A DNA stretch of 64,000 bases from G963676095 sp963676095 (lineage in GTDB: Bacteria > Bacteroidota > Bacteroidia > Bacteroidales > Prolixibacteraceae), in assembly GCA_963676095.1 (NCBI GenBank), contig OY781040.1, positions 7,502,001-7,566,000 on the forward strand. Reading direction: 5' to 3'. Both the position numbers and the translations under genes were made by a program. Of the stretch, positions 45,043 through 54,154 are shown one piece after another. The stretch's first letter is position 1, and each line of letters starts with the position of its first letter. Under the pieces are notes generated by a model. It made no database searches. It saw only the letters and a list, made by a program, of their open reading frames with translations, and was not told the DNA's origin.

Positions 45043-45095
45043 GTAATATATTCGACAAATATAATCATTAATCGTCGTAATAAAATAATATATTA
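45043..45095. promoter_or_regulatory. Inverted-repeat operator candidate between XRE and SymE-like genes
   Basis: Outer arms GTAATATATT / AATATATTAC and inner arms CGAC / GTCG surround an AT-rich centre within 53 bp, in the 148-bp divergent spacer. The position fits autoregulation by the XRE protein. Confidence 0.5.
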
Positions 45096-45163
45096 CTTGG
45101 TTGATTGAATAATATCCACTAATATTGCAGAAGAAATTACACGAATAATAAATTATTCTGCAA

Positions 45164-45415
45164 ATGACAAAACAAACATCCAGACAATTTAAGATATACG
45201 GGCTGCACAGGTCGTCAGACAATAAGGAAGTACCGCAGTTAAAAATATCTGGGGTATGGGTAGAGCAATTAGGATTTAAAATAGGTGAAACAGTTAATGT
45301 AACGACAAGGGACAGGCTTTTGATTATCGAACCAGTGGAAATACAAGAGCCAGAACAGGATTACAAAGCAGCTTTGAACGAAGTTAAGAACACACTTAAA
45401 AAACTGGTAAAATGA
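45164..45415 (+). CDS. SymE-like small protein (SpoVT/AbrB-type fold)
   Basis: 83 residues: RQFKIYGLHRSS, then VPQLKISGVWVEQLGFKIGE and TVNVTTRDRLLIIEP, the pattern of the SymE toxin family (RNA-cleaving type I toxins with an AbrB-like fold). Its stop overlaps the primase start (ATGA), so the two are made together. Here it could be a DNA-binding factor of the element or a toxin; no antisense RNA was identified. Confidence 0.65.
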   Translation: MTKQTSRQFKIYGLHRSSDNKEVPQLKISGVWVEQLGFKIGETVNVTTRDRLLIIEPVEIQEPEQDYKAALNEVKNTLKKLVK

Positions 45416-47997
45416 CGATAGCAGAAATAAAAGAGAAGCTTTCAATACTCACCGTATTACAACACTACAACCTACATCCCGACCGGAACCAGCGGTTGTT
45501 ATGCCCGTTCCACGACGACAAAACACCCAGCCTGCAGGTTTACCCCCAAACCAATACCTGGACCTGTTTCAGCACCAACTGTAGTGCAGGCAGCGGCGAT
45601 GTGATCGACTTTATCATGCATTACGAGAAGTGCAGCAAACACGAAGCCATAGAAAAGGCCAAAATATTAGCCGGGGCAACGGGGATTGCCCCCACAAAGG
45701 GGAAACAACCGGTCACCCCCGAAGAGATGTTTACCTCTTTTGTGCAAAGCCTTCCCCGTAGCCGGAAAGCCCTGGATTATGTAAAAGCACGGGGGCTGGA
45801 ACAGGTGAAAGAAATCGGTTACAACAGTGGCTCGCAGTCCAGCCAGATGAAATACTGCCTTGTTTTCCCACTCAAAGACAGCCAAAACAGGATTACCAGC
45901 TTTTACGGGCGGAGCATTTTTAACGACAGCGACAAGCGGCATTACTACAGTGCCAACCGCAAAGGACTTTACCCAAAATATCCTGAACCAACAACCCAAA
46001 CCCTGATTTTAACCGAAGCGGTTATCGATGCCGCTACACTTTTACAGATACCGGAGATTACCGAAAACAGGAGTGTTTTAAGCCTGTACGGCACCAACGG
46101 GCTGACCGACGAGCATCTGGCCGCCATTAAAGAACTGCCACAGCTAAATGAAGTTGTTTTGTTTTTGGACGGGGATGAAGCCGGTCGGAAAGCCACAGAA
46201 AAACATTTTGAAACCCTGCATGGCCTTTTGCCGGCAACAGCCGTCAGTTACGTTGAAACCCCGGATGATGAAGATGTAAACAGCCTGTATGTGAACTACG
46301 ACAAAGAAGCCATTTTGCAACTGCTGGACGAACGTGTTTTTCTTTTTTCAACTGAAAAGCCAATTGAAAAAGAAAAGCCTGAACTGCCGGAACAACCGGT
46401 AATAAGCCAATCGAAACTAAACGCCAGGAACCCGGAATACATTGTTTTTGAGACCCGCGGACTTTTGTTTGTACTGCTGGGCGGATTAAACCTGCACCAG
46501 TTAGACCGGATGCGTGTCACGGTAAAGATCAGCAAGGCCTGTCCGGCTATTGACGGAGATCCGCAGCTAAACGGCTACCAGAGCATCCGCCACACGGTCG
46601 ATTTGTACAACGATGATTTGACCGAGAAGCTGATCAGCAAGGCATCCGAACGGCTGGAGATGGAAAGTAAAACCCTGCGGGCTGCTTTTGCAGAGCTTAC
46701 AGAGCAACTGGAACAATACCGTTTAAGCCACCTGGAAAGCCTGAAAACCAAAACCCCGGAGAAACGGAAACTCAGCCCGGAGCGGATCCGTCAGGCCATT
46801 GACTATTTGAAATCCCCGAACCTTCTGGAACGCACTAATCAGGATATAGGAAAAACCGGTGTTGTCGGCGAAGAAACCAACCGTCTTTTAATGTACCTGG
46901 TCTTTACTTCCCGGCTCAGGGAAAACCCGCTGCACATTATCAGCCTGGGCAGTTCCGGGAGCGGTAAGACCTACCTGCAGGAAAAGGTATCGGAACTGGT
47001 ACCGCAGCATGATAAACTGGAAGTGACCATCCTGTCGGAAAACGCTTTTTACTACTTTGAGCAAAAGGAACTCAAGCACAAACTGGTACTGATCGAGGAC
47101 ATGGACGGGGCTGAAAACGTGCTGTACCCGCTCCGGGAACTGCAAACCAAAAGGAAGATCAGTAAAACGGTCCCGGTCAAGGACAACAAGGGAAACTTAA
47201 AAACGATCACCCTGCAGGTTGAAGGTCCGATCTGCCTGGCCGGGACCACGACCAAAGAACGTTTGTACGAGGACAATGCCAACCGCTCGCTACTCATTTA
47301 CCTGGACAGCTCCCCGGGGCACAAAGAGCAGATCATGGACTACCAGCGCAGGCTCTCTGCCGGGAAGATCGACACCGGGCAGGAACAGCAGGTTAAGGAA
47401 CTGCTGCGGGATGTTCAAAGCGTACTCAAACCAGTCAAAGTAAGAAACCCTTTTGCCGAGCAGTTAAAGCTTCCGGACTACATTTTTAAACCCCTTCGGA
47501 CAAACAGCCACTACCTTCAGTTTATCGAGATCGTGACCTTTTACCACCAGTACCAACGCCCGTTAAAGTCAATGGCCGATGGTACGAAATACATAGAGAC
47601 CACGGTTGAAGACATTGAAGCGTCCAATGAGTTACTCAAGGATGTATTGCTGGCCAAGTCGGATGAACTTCCCCGGGCGGTTAGGGACTTTTTCGAATCC
47701 CTGAAATACCACCTGAAACTTACCGGTAAAGAAAGTTTTTACGCAAAGGATGTACGCGCCCGGCTGCGGCTGAACCCCATGACACAAAACCGTTACATGC
47801 GGGAACTGGAATACCGGGGCTACATCAAACGGGCGGGGGGCAACCGGAAGAACGGTTTTGAATACGAGATTGCCAACTGGGAAGAATACGGCCAGTTACA
47901 GGAAGGAATGAAAGTTTTGGCCCAGGTACTGGAAGGGATCAAAAGCAGGTATAACAACCGGCCAAAGACAGAACAGGTAAGTGTAACACAAGTATAA
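45412..47997 (+). CDS. CHC2 zinc-finger primase fused to an AAA-like ATPase
   Basis: 861 residues. The N-terminal CHC2 zinc finger (CPFHDDKTPSLQVYPQTNTW, TCFSTNCSAGSGDVIDFIMH) is followed by a Toprim-like domain (LTEAVIDA, VVLFLDGDEAGRKA), the signature of DnaG-type primases. A P-loop lies near residues 505-513 (LGSSGSGKTYLQ) and acidic VLIEDMDGA is Walker B-like, pointing to a helicase or loader function. The C-terminus has a winged-helix-like segment (RLRLNPMTQNRYMRELEYRG). It probably primes replication of the mobile module in which it sits. Confidence 0.85.
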   Translation: MTIAEIKEKLSILTVLQHYNLHPDRNQRLLCPFHDDKTPSLQVYPQTNTWTCFSTNCSAGSGDVIDFIMHYEKCSKHEAIEKAKILAGATGIAPTKGKQPVTPEEMFTSFVQSLPRSRKALDYVKARGLEQVKEIGYNSGSQSSQMKYCLVFPLKDSQNRITSFYGRSIFNDSDKRHYYSANRKGLYPKYPEPTTQTLILTEAVIDAATLLQIPEITENRSVLSLYGTNGLTDEHLAAIKELPQLNEVVLFLDGDEAGRKATEKHFETLHGLLPATAVSYVETPDDEDVNSLYVNYDKEAILQLLDERVFLFSTEKPIEKEKPELPEQPVISQSKLNARNPEYIVFETRGLLFVLLGGLNLHQLDRMRVTVKISKACPAIDGDPQLNGYQSIRHTVDLYNDDLTEKLISKASERLEMESKTLRAAFAELTEQLEQYRLSHLESLKTKTPEKRKLSPERIRQAIDYLKSPNLLERTNQDIGKTGVVGEETNRLLMYLVFTSRLRENPLHIISLGSSGSGKTYLQEKVSELVPQHDKLEVTILSENAFYYFEQKELKHKLVLIEDMDGAENVLYPLRELQTKRKISKTVPVKDNKGNLKTITLQVEGPICLAGTTTKERLYEDNANRSLLIYLDSSPGHKEQIMDYQRRLSAGKIDTGQEQQVKELLRDVQSVLKPVKVRNPFAEQLKLPDYIFKPLRTNSHYLQFIEIVTFYHQYQRPLKSMADGTKYIETTVEDIEASNELLKDVLLAKSDELPRAVRDFFESLKYHLKLTGKESFYAKDVRARLRLNPMTQNRYMRELEYRGYIKRAGGNRKNGFEYEIANWEEYGQLQEGMKVLAQVLEGIKSRYNNRPKTEQVSVTQV

Positions 47998-48017
47998 CAA
48001 TGCGGGATGTTATACTT
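47990..48017. promoter_or_regulatory. Inverted repeat AAGTATAAC ... GTTATACTT (10-bp spacer)
   Basis: First of two inverted pairs of the same 9-mer ahead of the recombinase genes; it overlaps the end of the primase gene. Candidate recombinase or repressor binding site. Confidence 0.6.
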
Positions 48018-48052
48018 AAAGCCTCTGAAAAGCCCGCCAGTAAAGAAAAATT

Positions 48053-48071
48053 AAGTATAACAGTTATACTT
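48053..48071. promoter_or_regulatory. Palindrome AAGTATAACaGTTATACTT (1-bp spacer)
   Basis: Same 9-mer arms as 47990-48017, with the spacing cut to 1 bp, 40 bp upstream of the first recombinase start. Confidence 0.6.
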
Positions 48072-48110
48072 CAAAAAGCACGTATATAGAGAATTTGAAA
48101 GACGTTTGCC

Positions 48111-49031
48111 ATGCGATCCATTAAGCTAACCAACCCAAACTACCGTTTACTGGAAAAAGGCTTTGAGAACTGGCTGCGGACCCTGAACTATGCCCAAAGT
48201 ACCGTTTACTCCAGCCCGGTGTATTTAAAGGCATTCTTTTACTTTCTGGAACAAAATAAGGTTACCGATCTTAAAGAAGTCAGTAAAGCGCATATCAAAG
48301 CTTACATCGGGTATCTAAGCCGGCGGAAGAACCAGAGAAGGGGCGGTGGCCTGTCAAACAACTACATGACCAGCAACATCAATGCCTTAAAACGCTTCAG
48401 CCGTTATTTGCGGGAAACCCGGAAACAAAACCTTGAAATAGACCTTAGCCTGCCGCAGGAAAAGCAGACGGGAAAAGAGATCCTTACCATAAGCGAGATA
48501 CAGGCTTTGTACAAATCCTGCCCGGTCAGTGATTACCGGTGGAAATATGCCATGACCGGACTAAGGGACCGGGCCATGCTTGGACTTTACTATGGCTGCG
48601 GGCTCAGAAGAAGTGAAGGGCTGGCCCTGGATGTAACCGATATTGATTTAAACCGCGGCCTTGTCCACGTCAGAAAAGGCAAAGGGAGCAAAGAAAGGCT
48701 GGTGCCGGTAAGTGAAAGCATAAAACAGGATTTTAAAGCCTGGCTGGCTGTAAGGGATGAATACATCAAGAACCCGGAAGAGAAGGCTTTCTTGCTAAAC
48801 CCGAAAGGAAACCGGATCGGTGGCAATGCCTTACTGGTCAGGTTGAAAAGACTCAAAGAAACAGCGGGGATCGATAAGGATCCCGGATTGCACACGCTAA
48901 GGCACTCGATATCGACCCATTTGCTGGCCCGGGGCATGAGTTTGGAAAATGTCAGCCGGTTTTTAGGACACGACAGCCTGGAAAGCACCCAGATCTACAC
49001 CCACTTAAAAGAAGAGCATGAATACCTTTGA
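48111..49031 (+). CDS. Tyrosine recombinase 1 of the mobile module
   Basis: 306 residues. SAM-like N-domain (WLRTLNYAQSTVYSSPVYLK), first Arg in GLYYGCGLRRSEGLALDVTD, box II LHTLRHSISTHLLARGMS, His in RFLGHDS and nucleophile Tyr in TQIYTHLKEEHEYL. All catalytic residues are present. The last 14 bp overlap the start of the second recombinase, so the two are co-translated. Confidence 0.9.
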   Translation: MRSIKLTNPNYRLLEKGFENWLRTLNYAQSTVYSSPVYLKAFFYFLEQNKVTDLKEVSKAHIKAYIGYLSRRKNQRRGGGLSNNYMTSNINALKRFSRYLRETRKQNLEIDLSLPQEKQTGKEILTISEIQALYKSCPVSDYRWKYAMTGLRDRAMLGLYYGCGLRRSEGLALDVTDIDLNRGLVHVRKGKGSKERLVPVSESIKQDFKAWLAVRDEYIKNPEEKAFLLNPKGNRIGGNALLVRLKRLKETAGIDKDPGLHTLRHSISTHLLARGMSLENVSRFLGHDSLESTQIYTHLKEEHEYL

Positions 49032-49881
49032 AACTTACCTTGCGCAAAAAGGTTTTGCAAAGGCGACCGTTTACCAGCACAGCCGGTACGTGAGCCGGTT
49101 TCTGCAGTGGCTGCAAACGCAGCAAATAAACCCGTCGGATTGCACTTACAACGACCTTTTAAGCTGGATAGATCACCTGAGAGGACAAAAAGACAGCATC
49201 AGGCTGATAAACTGCAAGCTGTTGTCGGTCAGGCATTACTTTTCTTTTTTTCAATTGAAAAATAAAAAGATCGGAAACCCGGCTGCAGGCCTGCACCTTC
49301 GGGACAAACGAAACCGGCTGGTCAGTGGGATTACCAGCTTTGACAAGCTTGAACAGCTTTACCGGGCGTACCCGGTAACCGATGACCGGACACTCCGGAA
49401 CAAGGTTATTTTAAGCCTGCTGGTTTACCAGGCGGTAACCACCGACGAGCTGCACCGCCTGAAAACGGACCATGTAAACTTAAAAGAAGGCAGGATCAAA
49501 ATACCGGGAAGCAAACGAAGCAATGCCCGGATACTGCACCTGCAGGCTTTCCAGATCCTGGATCTGCAGCAATACCTGTTAACTGTCCGCACAAAACTAA
49601 CCAGAGAAAAAGAAGGACAGCTTTTTTTTAGCATGGAAGGTAAGCGGGAACTAAAGAACAGTTTGCACCATTTGTTCCGGGCATTGAAACGGACCTACCC
49701 GGAAATCAGTAACGCGGGTCAAATCCGTCAAAGCGTGATCGTCCACTGGTTAAAAAATTACAACCTGCGGGAAGTGCAGTACATGGCCGGGCATAAACAC
49801 GTCAGCAGCACGGAACGCTACCGGCAAAACAACATCGAGGACCTTCAAAAAGAGGTCGGTAAGTACCACCCGCTGGGATGA
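49018..49881 (+). CDS. Tyrosine recombinase 2, divergent, lacking the first catalytic Arg
   Basis: 287 residues. The fold is kept, but box I reads LVYQAVTTDELHRL where LxYxxGLRxxEL is expected, so the first Arg is gone. Box II reads QIRQSVIVHWLKNYNLREVQ, keeping the Arg; YMAGHKHVSSTERYRQ keeps the His and Tyr. Loss of one key residue in a partner protein suggests a structural or regulatory role in a heteromeric complex with recombinase 1, like Xer-type pairs. Confidence 0.8.
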   Translation: MNTFETYLAQKGFAKATVYQHSRYVSRFLQWLQTQQINPSDCTYNDLLSWIDHLRGQKDSIRLINCKLLSVRHYFSFFQLKNKKIGNPAAGLHLRDKRNRLVSGITSFDKLEQLYRAYPVTDDRTLRNKVILSLLVYQAVTTDELHRLKTDHVNLKEGRIKIPGSKRSNARILHLQAFQILDLQQYLLTVRTKLTREKEGQLFFSMEGKRELKNSLHHLFRALKRTYPEISNAGQIRQSVIVHWLKNYNLREVQYMAGHKHVSSTERYRQNNIEDLQKEVGKYHPLG

Positions 49882-50435
49882 CCATCCCTTCCGCCCTGGC
49901 TCCGGGCAGGACTTTTCCCCTTTCTGTTTGCAGCACATTGCAAAGCCCCACAAGCAGACGCACTTCCAAATACTTTGCAAAGAGCTGCAAAGCCTGCACG
50001 CAAGTCCCTGCCCCCAAAGCTGTGACAACATAACGTGTTCTTGTAAAACAGCCCCGCAAACCCACCTTGAAAACCCAAGCTGTCTTATAAGCACATTATG
50101 CTGCACAGTCGCGCCCCCACGCACCGTCCGTTGAAACAGTTGTACTCCAAACCCGCCCACCGGAAAGGATATCACCCGCCCGAACCACCAGCGCCACCCT
50201 GAAGAAACTGTTGAAACGAGAATAACCCGGGAACCAGACCAGCAACCGGAAAGGTCTGGCAAGGGTTATTTCCCGTTCCAACAGCCCATCATCATCAGCA
50301 TCAAACACATCAGCTTTTTTCTTTTCAACTGAAAGCTGTTCAATTGAAAAATAAAAATGTTACTTTTAGGAGCATTAAAGCGTTCTTTGAACTGGTTGAA
50401 AACCGGCAGTAACGGTTTTTGGGGACAGCTCATTT
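49882..50435. other. Gene-free spacer between the recombinases and the orphan RHS tip
   Basis: GC-rich to about 50300, then AT-rich. It holds a hairpin of TTTTCAACTGAA/TTCAATTGAAAA near 50321-50352, a motif that also occurs in the primase (about 46345) and recombinase 2 (about 49243) genes. No coding sense was found. The right attachment end of the mobile module is expected here or at the RHS junction near 50445. Confidence 0.5.
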
Positions 50436-51185
50436 TTGCAGGTAAGGGATTACGATTACGGAGCCAGGTTTTATGACCCAGAGTTAGCCCGCTGGCACAG
50501 CGTGGATCCAATGTCGGAAAAATATTACTCACTTTCCCCATATAACTTTGTTGCTAATAATCCTATCTTGTTACTTGATCCTAATGGAGATACCATTAGA
50601 GTCTCAGATGCACTGCTCCAAAATGAGATGGCTTATACAGCTTATCAAATGTGGACTAATTCAGAAGAAGGTAAAGCATTCCATAAATTATTTGGGGAAG
50701 GCGGGAAGTTTGGAGATGTCAATGTTACATTTGGTGTAGATGCCGAAAAGGTTGGGGATGCGAAGGGTGACACCAGAGTTAATGCAAAAGGAGAAAATGG
50801 GGAGAGACCACTTGAATTAGGAGATGGATTAGAAAATGGAGAACATTTAAGTTTTGACGTAAATATTAATCCAGGAACAAAGACAAAAGCTGGGGATTGG
50901 GGACATGTGAATGGCAAGGTTGGCCAACACACAAAGGAAAGTGCCCAAAGATCAAATAATCAAAGGACATTAAATAAAGCAAGTACTATCCTTCATGAAA
51001 GTCAACATGTTGAAATTATAACTAGGGATGTAAAAGCTAACAATAGATACGATATCCATCCATACTACCAACATAAGGATATCATGAAAAATCCTAATTA
51101 TAAATACTATAATCAAAGGAAGAATTTTTATAATCGATACAACATTTATAATATGCCATACGATCCAAATGGTTTTGATAATTAA
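50436..51185 (+). pseudogene. Orphan RHS tip with HExxH metallopeptidase-like toxin domain
   Basis: The frame starts abruptly at the RHS core end (YDYGARFYDPELARWHSVDP, LSPYNFVANNPILLLDPNGD) with no start of its own except a weak TTG, so it is a displaced 3' end of an RHS gene. The tip (about 200 residues) contains STILHESQHVEI, an exact HExxH zinc-peptidase motif, and Tyr-rich repeats near the end (YYQHKDIMKNPNYKYYNQRK). It is likely silent unless recombined onto an upstream RHS core. The lipoprotein 2 bp downstream is the likely immunity protein. Confidence 0.75.
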
Positions 51186-51187
51186 GT

Positions 51188-51880
51188 ATGAAAACATGTT
51201 TTTTTATAATCTCGATGCTATGTTTTTGGGGATGTAGCAATGAATTACATTCCCCAATGTATAACCCTAGCTTTTTCAAATTAGTCAGCAATGATTCTTT
51301 ATTGAAAGTAGATTTGACTAGCAAAAGCACCGCTTTAAGCATTAAACAAAGTGTATGTGAGTCTGGGTGTTCAGACCCTAATGGTTATACTGGTAATTAC
51401 ACTTTAAGGTACAGTATCATAAATAGGAGTTTTATGGATTTCCACAAAGACTCTTTGGTTATTGACCTACCATTCTTGGGATTTAAATGTCCAAATTCTA
51501 ACATGGACTTTTTTTACTCTGTTCTAAAGATAGAATATGAAGAGGATGGGACATTATTAGTTGGAGGTCATAATATTATAACAGGAGATATTGGTTCTTT
51601 GGTGAAAGATCATATCAGTCGAACTCATTCCGAAAATGATCATACTCCAGTAATAGAAATATCAGTTGACAGGAATGTTGCCATAAAAGATTTGGGTGTA
51701 ATAATATATTCGATTTTAGAAGGTTATTATAAACTAATAAATGATTATTCGCTTACCATGTATGGGAAAGAACTCGAAAGCATAAAAGACTCTCATAAAT
51801 TGGCAGAAATAGAACGTATCGAACCTCTTTATTTGAGAATAGTGGCAACGGACGATAATCTTTATTGTCCTTCAAATTAA
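51188..51880 (+). CDS. Immunity lipoprotein candidate for the orphan tip
   Basis: 230 residues with a lipoprotein signal (MKTCFFIISMLCFWGCSN), so it is membrane-anchored outside the cytoplasm. It starts 2 bp after the toxin stop. No domain is recognised. A lipoprotein immunity partner implies that the metallopeptidase acts in the periplasm or at the outer membrane, unlike the toxin at 43560-44256 with its cytoplasmic immunity protein. Confidence 0.6.
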   Translation: MKTCFFIISMLCFWGCSNELHSPMYNPSFFKLVSNDSLLKVDLTSKSTALSIKQSVCESGCSDPNGYTGNYTLRYSIINRSFMDFHKDSLVIDLPFLGFKCPNSNMDFFYSVLKIEYEEDGTLLVGGHNIITGDIGSLVKDHISRTHSENDHTPVIEISVDRNVAIKDLGVIIYSILEGYYKLINDYSLTMYGKELESIKDSHKLAEIERIEPLYLRIVATDDNLYCPSN

Positions 51881-51973
51881 AAATTAAAGCTTCTCTCGCT
51901 CGCGCCGATCTGTGATCGGTGTGTAATTCTGAAAGAATTGAGATACTCAAATAATAAACGCAAACAAGCAACG

Positions 51974-52003
51974 AACCCGGTCGTATTGGCCGGGTTTAGT
52001 TTT
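51974..52003. terminator. Bidirectional terminator
   Basis: AACCCGG ... CCGGGTT with a 9-base loop followed by TAGTTTTT on the plus strand. It separates the immunity gene from the convergent XRE remnant. A smaller CCGATC-TGT-GATCGG hairpin lies just upstream at about 51905. Confidence 0.75.
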
Positions 52004-52255
52004 TATGTATTAGCGAGTTTTTGGATTTGCCGTTTGGTCAGGAAAGCATCAATGAACGTTTTGATCAGGTGTTTGTCTTCCTGGTTCAGTTTTTCCACTT
52101 CTTTAAACTGGTTGAGCAGTTCTTTGTCAGTAAGTTGTGCTGAAACAACATCATCATCGCTTCCGTTCATCAAAAAATCAGTAGTGGTGCCCAAAGCTTC
52201 TGCCAATTCGTCAAGCACGTCAGAGGTGGGGCTAAATTGCCGATCTAGCCGATAT
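52003..52255 (-). pseudogene. XRE regulator, C-terminal remnant
   Basis: Reading in frame, VYRLDRQFSPTSDVLDELAE then ALGTTTDFLMNGSDDD is the second half of an XRE HTH domain plus its tail (KEVEKLNQEDKHLIKTFIDA). A stop lies directly upstream and the DNA-recognition helix is missing. It is a truncated relic, perhaps marking the edge of the island. Confidence 0.65.
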
Positions 52256-52289
52256 ACTCAACATCCAATAATAAAAACAATATTAACAC

Positions 52290-52385
52290 ACAATTGCCCT
52301 TCAAACGGCGAAGGCTCAAACTTTCTCAAACACGAAGTATCAAACCCTTCAAACGGGCGAAGCCCCAACCCGGCAACGCCCCTAA
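52290..52385. repeat. CAAACGGCGAAGCC-type intergenic repeats
   Basis: Four short units of the family seen at 24.1-25.4 and 31.4 kb, immediately downstream of the glycosylase gene. Confidence 0.7.
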
Positions 52386-52903
52386 TAATTAAGGTAACAC
52401 CTCAATTTTCCCCATTCCGTCATTTCTTCACTCCACGAAACCCCGGCATTAGCCGGACTGGTAGAGGGTAAGGGCAAAAGGTCGATACCGGGTATCGACC
52501 GGATATGCTTGGCAAATAACCGGGCAGAAGTTTTTCCGTTAAAGGCAATAACCCTGATGGTAGGATATTCGGAGACAAAACCGGCTATGTTATTCGGGGT
52601 TTCTTCCGAAATGGCCGTATCCAGGCTGCCTTTCCGGATACAACTCTGGCACATATCCCACAGCGCTATTTTATGTTTCACCAGGAAATCTTTCCGGGCT
52701 TCGTAATCTTCCGGGGCATTTGTTCCGGTAACATGACCGGCCAATTTCCAGAACAGGTTTCCGGGGTGTGCATAATAGGCCTGTTGTTTTAATGATTCGA
52801 CACCAGGCATGGTCCCTAAAATCAGGACCAAGCACCCATTGCCGGCAATGGGCGCCAATCCTTCTATTCTTAAATCTCCGTTTACTGTTTTTAAATCTTC
52901 CAC
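52382..52903 (-). CDS. DNA-deoxyinosine/uracil glycosylase family protein
   Basis: 173 residues. The UDG-superfamily N-motif ILGTMPGVESLKQQAYYAHP matches the hypoxanthine-DNA glycosylase (family 6) group, with FWKL nearby. LPSTSPANAG is the C-terminal leucine-loop motif, and IRVIAFNGKTSARLF is the central strand. It removes deaminated bases, probably hypoxanthine. Single-gene unit. Confidence 0.85.
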   Translation of the reverse strand: MEDLKTVNGDLRIEGLAPIAGNGCLVLILGTMPGVESLKQQAYYAHPGNLFWKLAGHVTGTNAPEDYEARKDFLVKHKIALWDMCQSCIRKGSLDTAISEETPNNIAGFVSEYPTIRVIAFNGKTSARLFAKHIRSIPGIDLLPLPSTSPANAGVSWSEEMTEWGKLRCYLNY

Positions 52904-53015
52904 AGATAATCATCCTCCTTAAGCGAAAGATACAAGATTCATTCAACATCAAGACAAAAATTCCATAAGAATAATGTAATTTGCATCAACATTGGGATGA
53001 AACGTTAAAAGTATT

Positions 53016-54053
53016 ATGACTGATTTAAGAGCAGTTACGATATACTACTTCACGGGCACCGGCAATTCAGGGAACGTGGCCCGGTGGATGTCGTCGGTTG
53101 CAGGGCAGCACCACATCTCTCGCACAGTCCATAATATTGCGATGACAGACAGACATTCTGTTGTGCCTGCACCGGAAGGATCGCTGATCATTTTCGTTTC
53201 CCCTGTCCACGGGTTCAATTATCCGCCCATTATGCTCCATTTTATTGCCCGGTTTCCAAAGGGAAATAATAAAATAATCCTGATGAATACCAGGGCCGGC
53301 ATGTTAATCGGAAAATTTAACGTCCCCGGGCTTACGGGAGTTGCTTTTTTACTATCCGCCTTAATCCTGAAATGCAAAGGATATTCCATTGCCGGCACGA
53401 AGCCCGTGGACCTGCCATCAAACTGGATTTCAATCCATCCCGGGTTAAATAAAAGGACTGTCAGGTACCTTCACGAAAAAAACAAGGAAAAAGTAATCGT
53501 TTTTGCAGAAAAAGTCCTTTCAGGAAAACGGGTGCATGCTGCCAGGCATGAAATTATCATCGACATCCTTCTGTTCCCCGTATCTGTCGGATATTATCTG
53601 ATCGGACGTTTTGTCTTTGCCAAAACCTTTTATACTTCGGGAGACTGCAGTAATTGCGATTTATGCATAAAAAACTGTCCTGTTAAGGCAATTATCCGGA
53701 TCGACAAAAGACCGTTCTGGACTTTCAGATGCGAAAGTTGCATGCGTTGTATAAGCCACTGCCCGCAAAGGAGTATCGAAACAGCCCATGGATTTATTAT
53801 TGCCTACTGTTTGTTTTTTTCGGTATTTACAGGTTTATTTTTCAAATATTTCAACAGCCTGCCCTTTACCATTAACAACAGGCTCATTCACGACATTACA
53901 GAATCTGCTTTATTTTTATTATTTCTGGGGATATTTTACCGCATTATACACTATCTGATGCACTTCAGATTCTTTGAACGGTTAATGGTTTACACATCGC
54001 TGACCAAATACAAATTCTGGGGAAAGCGATACAAAGCTTTAAAGAACTTTTAA
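53016..54053 (+). CDS. EFR1-type flavodoxin-ferredoxin membrane protein
   Basis: 345 residues. A flavodoxin-like N-domain (YYFTGTGNSGNVARW, FVSPVHGFNYPPIM) is followed by two [4Fe-4S] ferredoxin motifs, CSNCDLCIKNCPVKA and CESCMRCISHCPQRS. Two C-terminal hydrophobic helices (about 262-275, 295-312) suggest membrane attachment. It probably moves electrons between a flavin and an unknown partner. It stands alone between a glycosylase and an ECF sigma gene. Confidence 0.85.
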   Translation: MTDLRAVTIYYFTGTGNSGNVARWMSSVAGQHHISRTVHNIAMTDRHSVVPAPEGSLIIFVSPVHGFNYPPIMLHFIARFPKGNNKIILMNTRAGMLIGKFNVPGLTGVAFLLSALILKCKGYSIAGTKPVDLPSNWISIHPGLNKRTVRYLHEKNKEKVIVFAEKVLSGKRVHAARHEIIIDILLFPVSVGYYLIGRFVFAKTFYTSGDCSNCDLCIKNCPVKAIIRIDKRPFWTFRCESCMRCISHCPQRSIETAHGFIIAYCLFFSVFTGLFFKYFNSLPFTINNRLIHDITESALFLLFLGIFYRIIHYLMHFRFFERLMVYTSLTKYKFWGKRYKALKNF

Positions 54054-54112
54054 AAGGATTATATGACGAAAGTCAATCGCGGAATGGTGTCCGTTCTGTA
54101 ATAATCTGTATT

Positions 54113-54144
54113 ATCTTTACGCCTGTCTTTTTTTGCTATATTTG
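54113..54144 (+). promoter_or_regulatory. Bacteroidota-type promoter candidate for the ECF gene
   Basis: TATATTTG at 54137-54144 fits the TAnnTTTG -7 box; TCTTTAC lies about 20 bp upstream in the -33 region. The box is only 11 bp from the annotated ATG, so either the mRNA is nearly leaderless or translation starts at the Met codon 54188. Confidence 0.5.
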
Positions 54145-54154
54145 CTCATTCACA

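Noticed and set aside
49750..50262. Minus-strand ORFs in the spacer after recombinase 2
   Set aside because: No family, compositionally odd, and partly antisense to the recombinase end.
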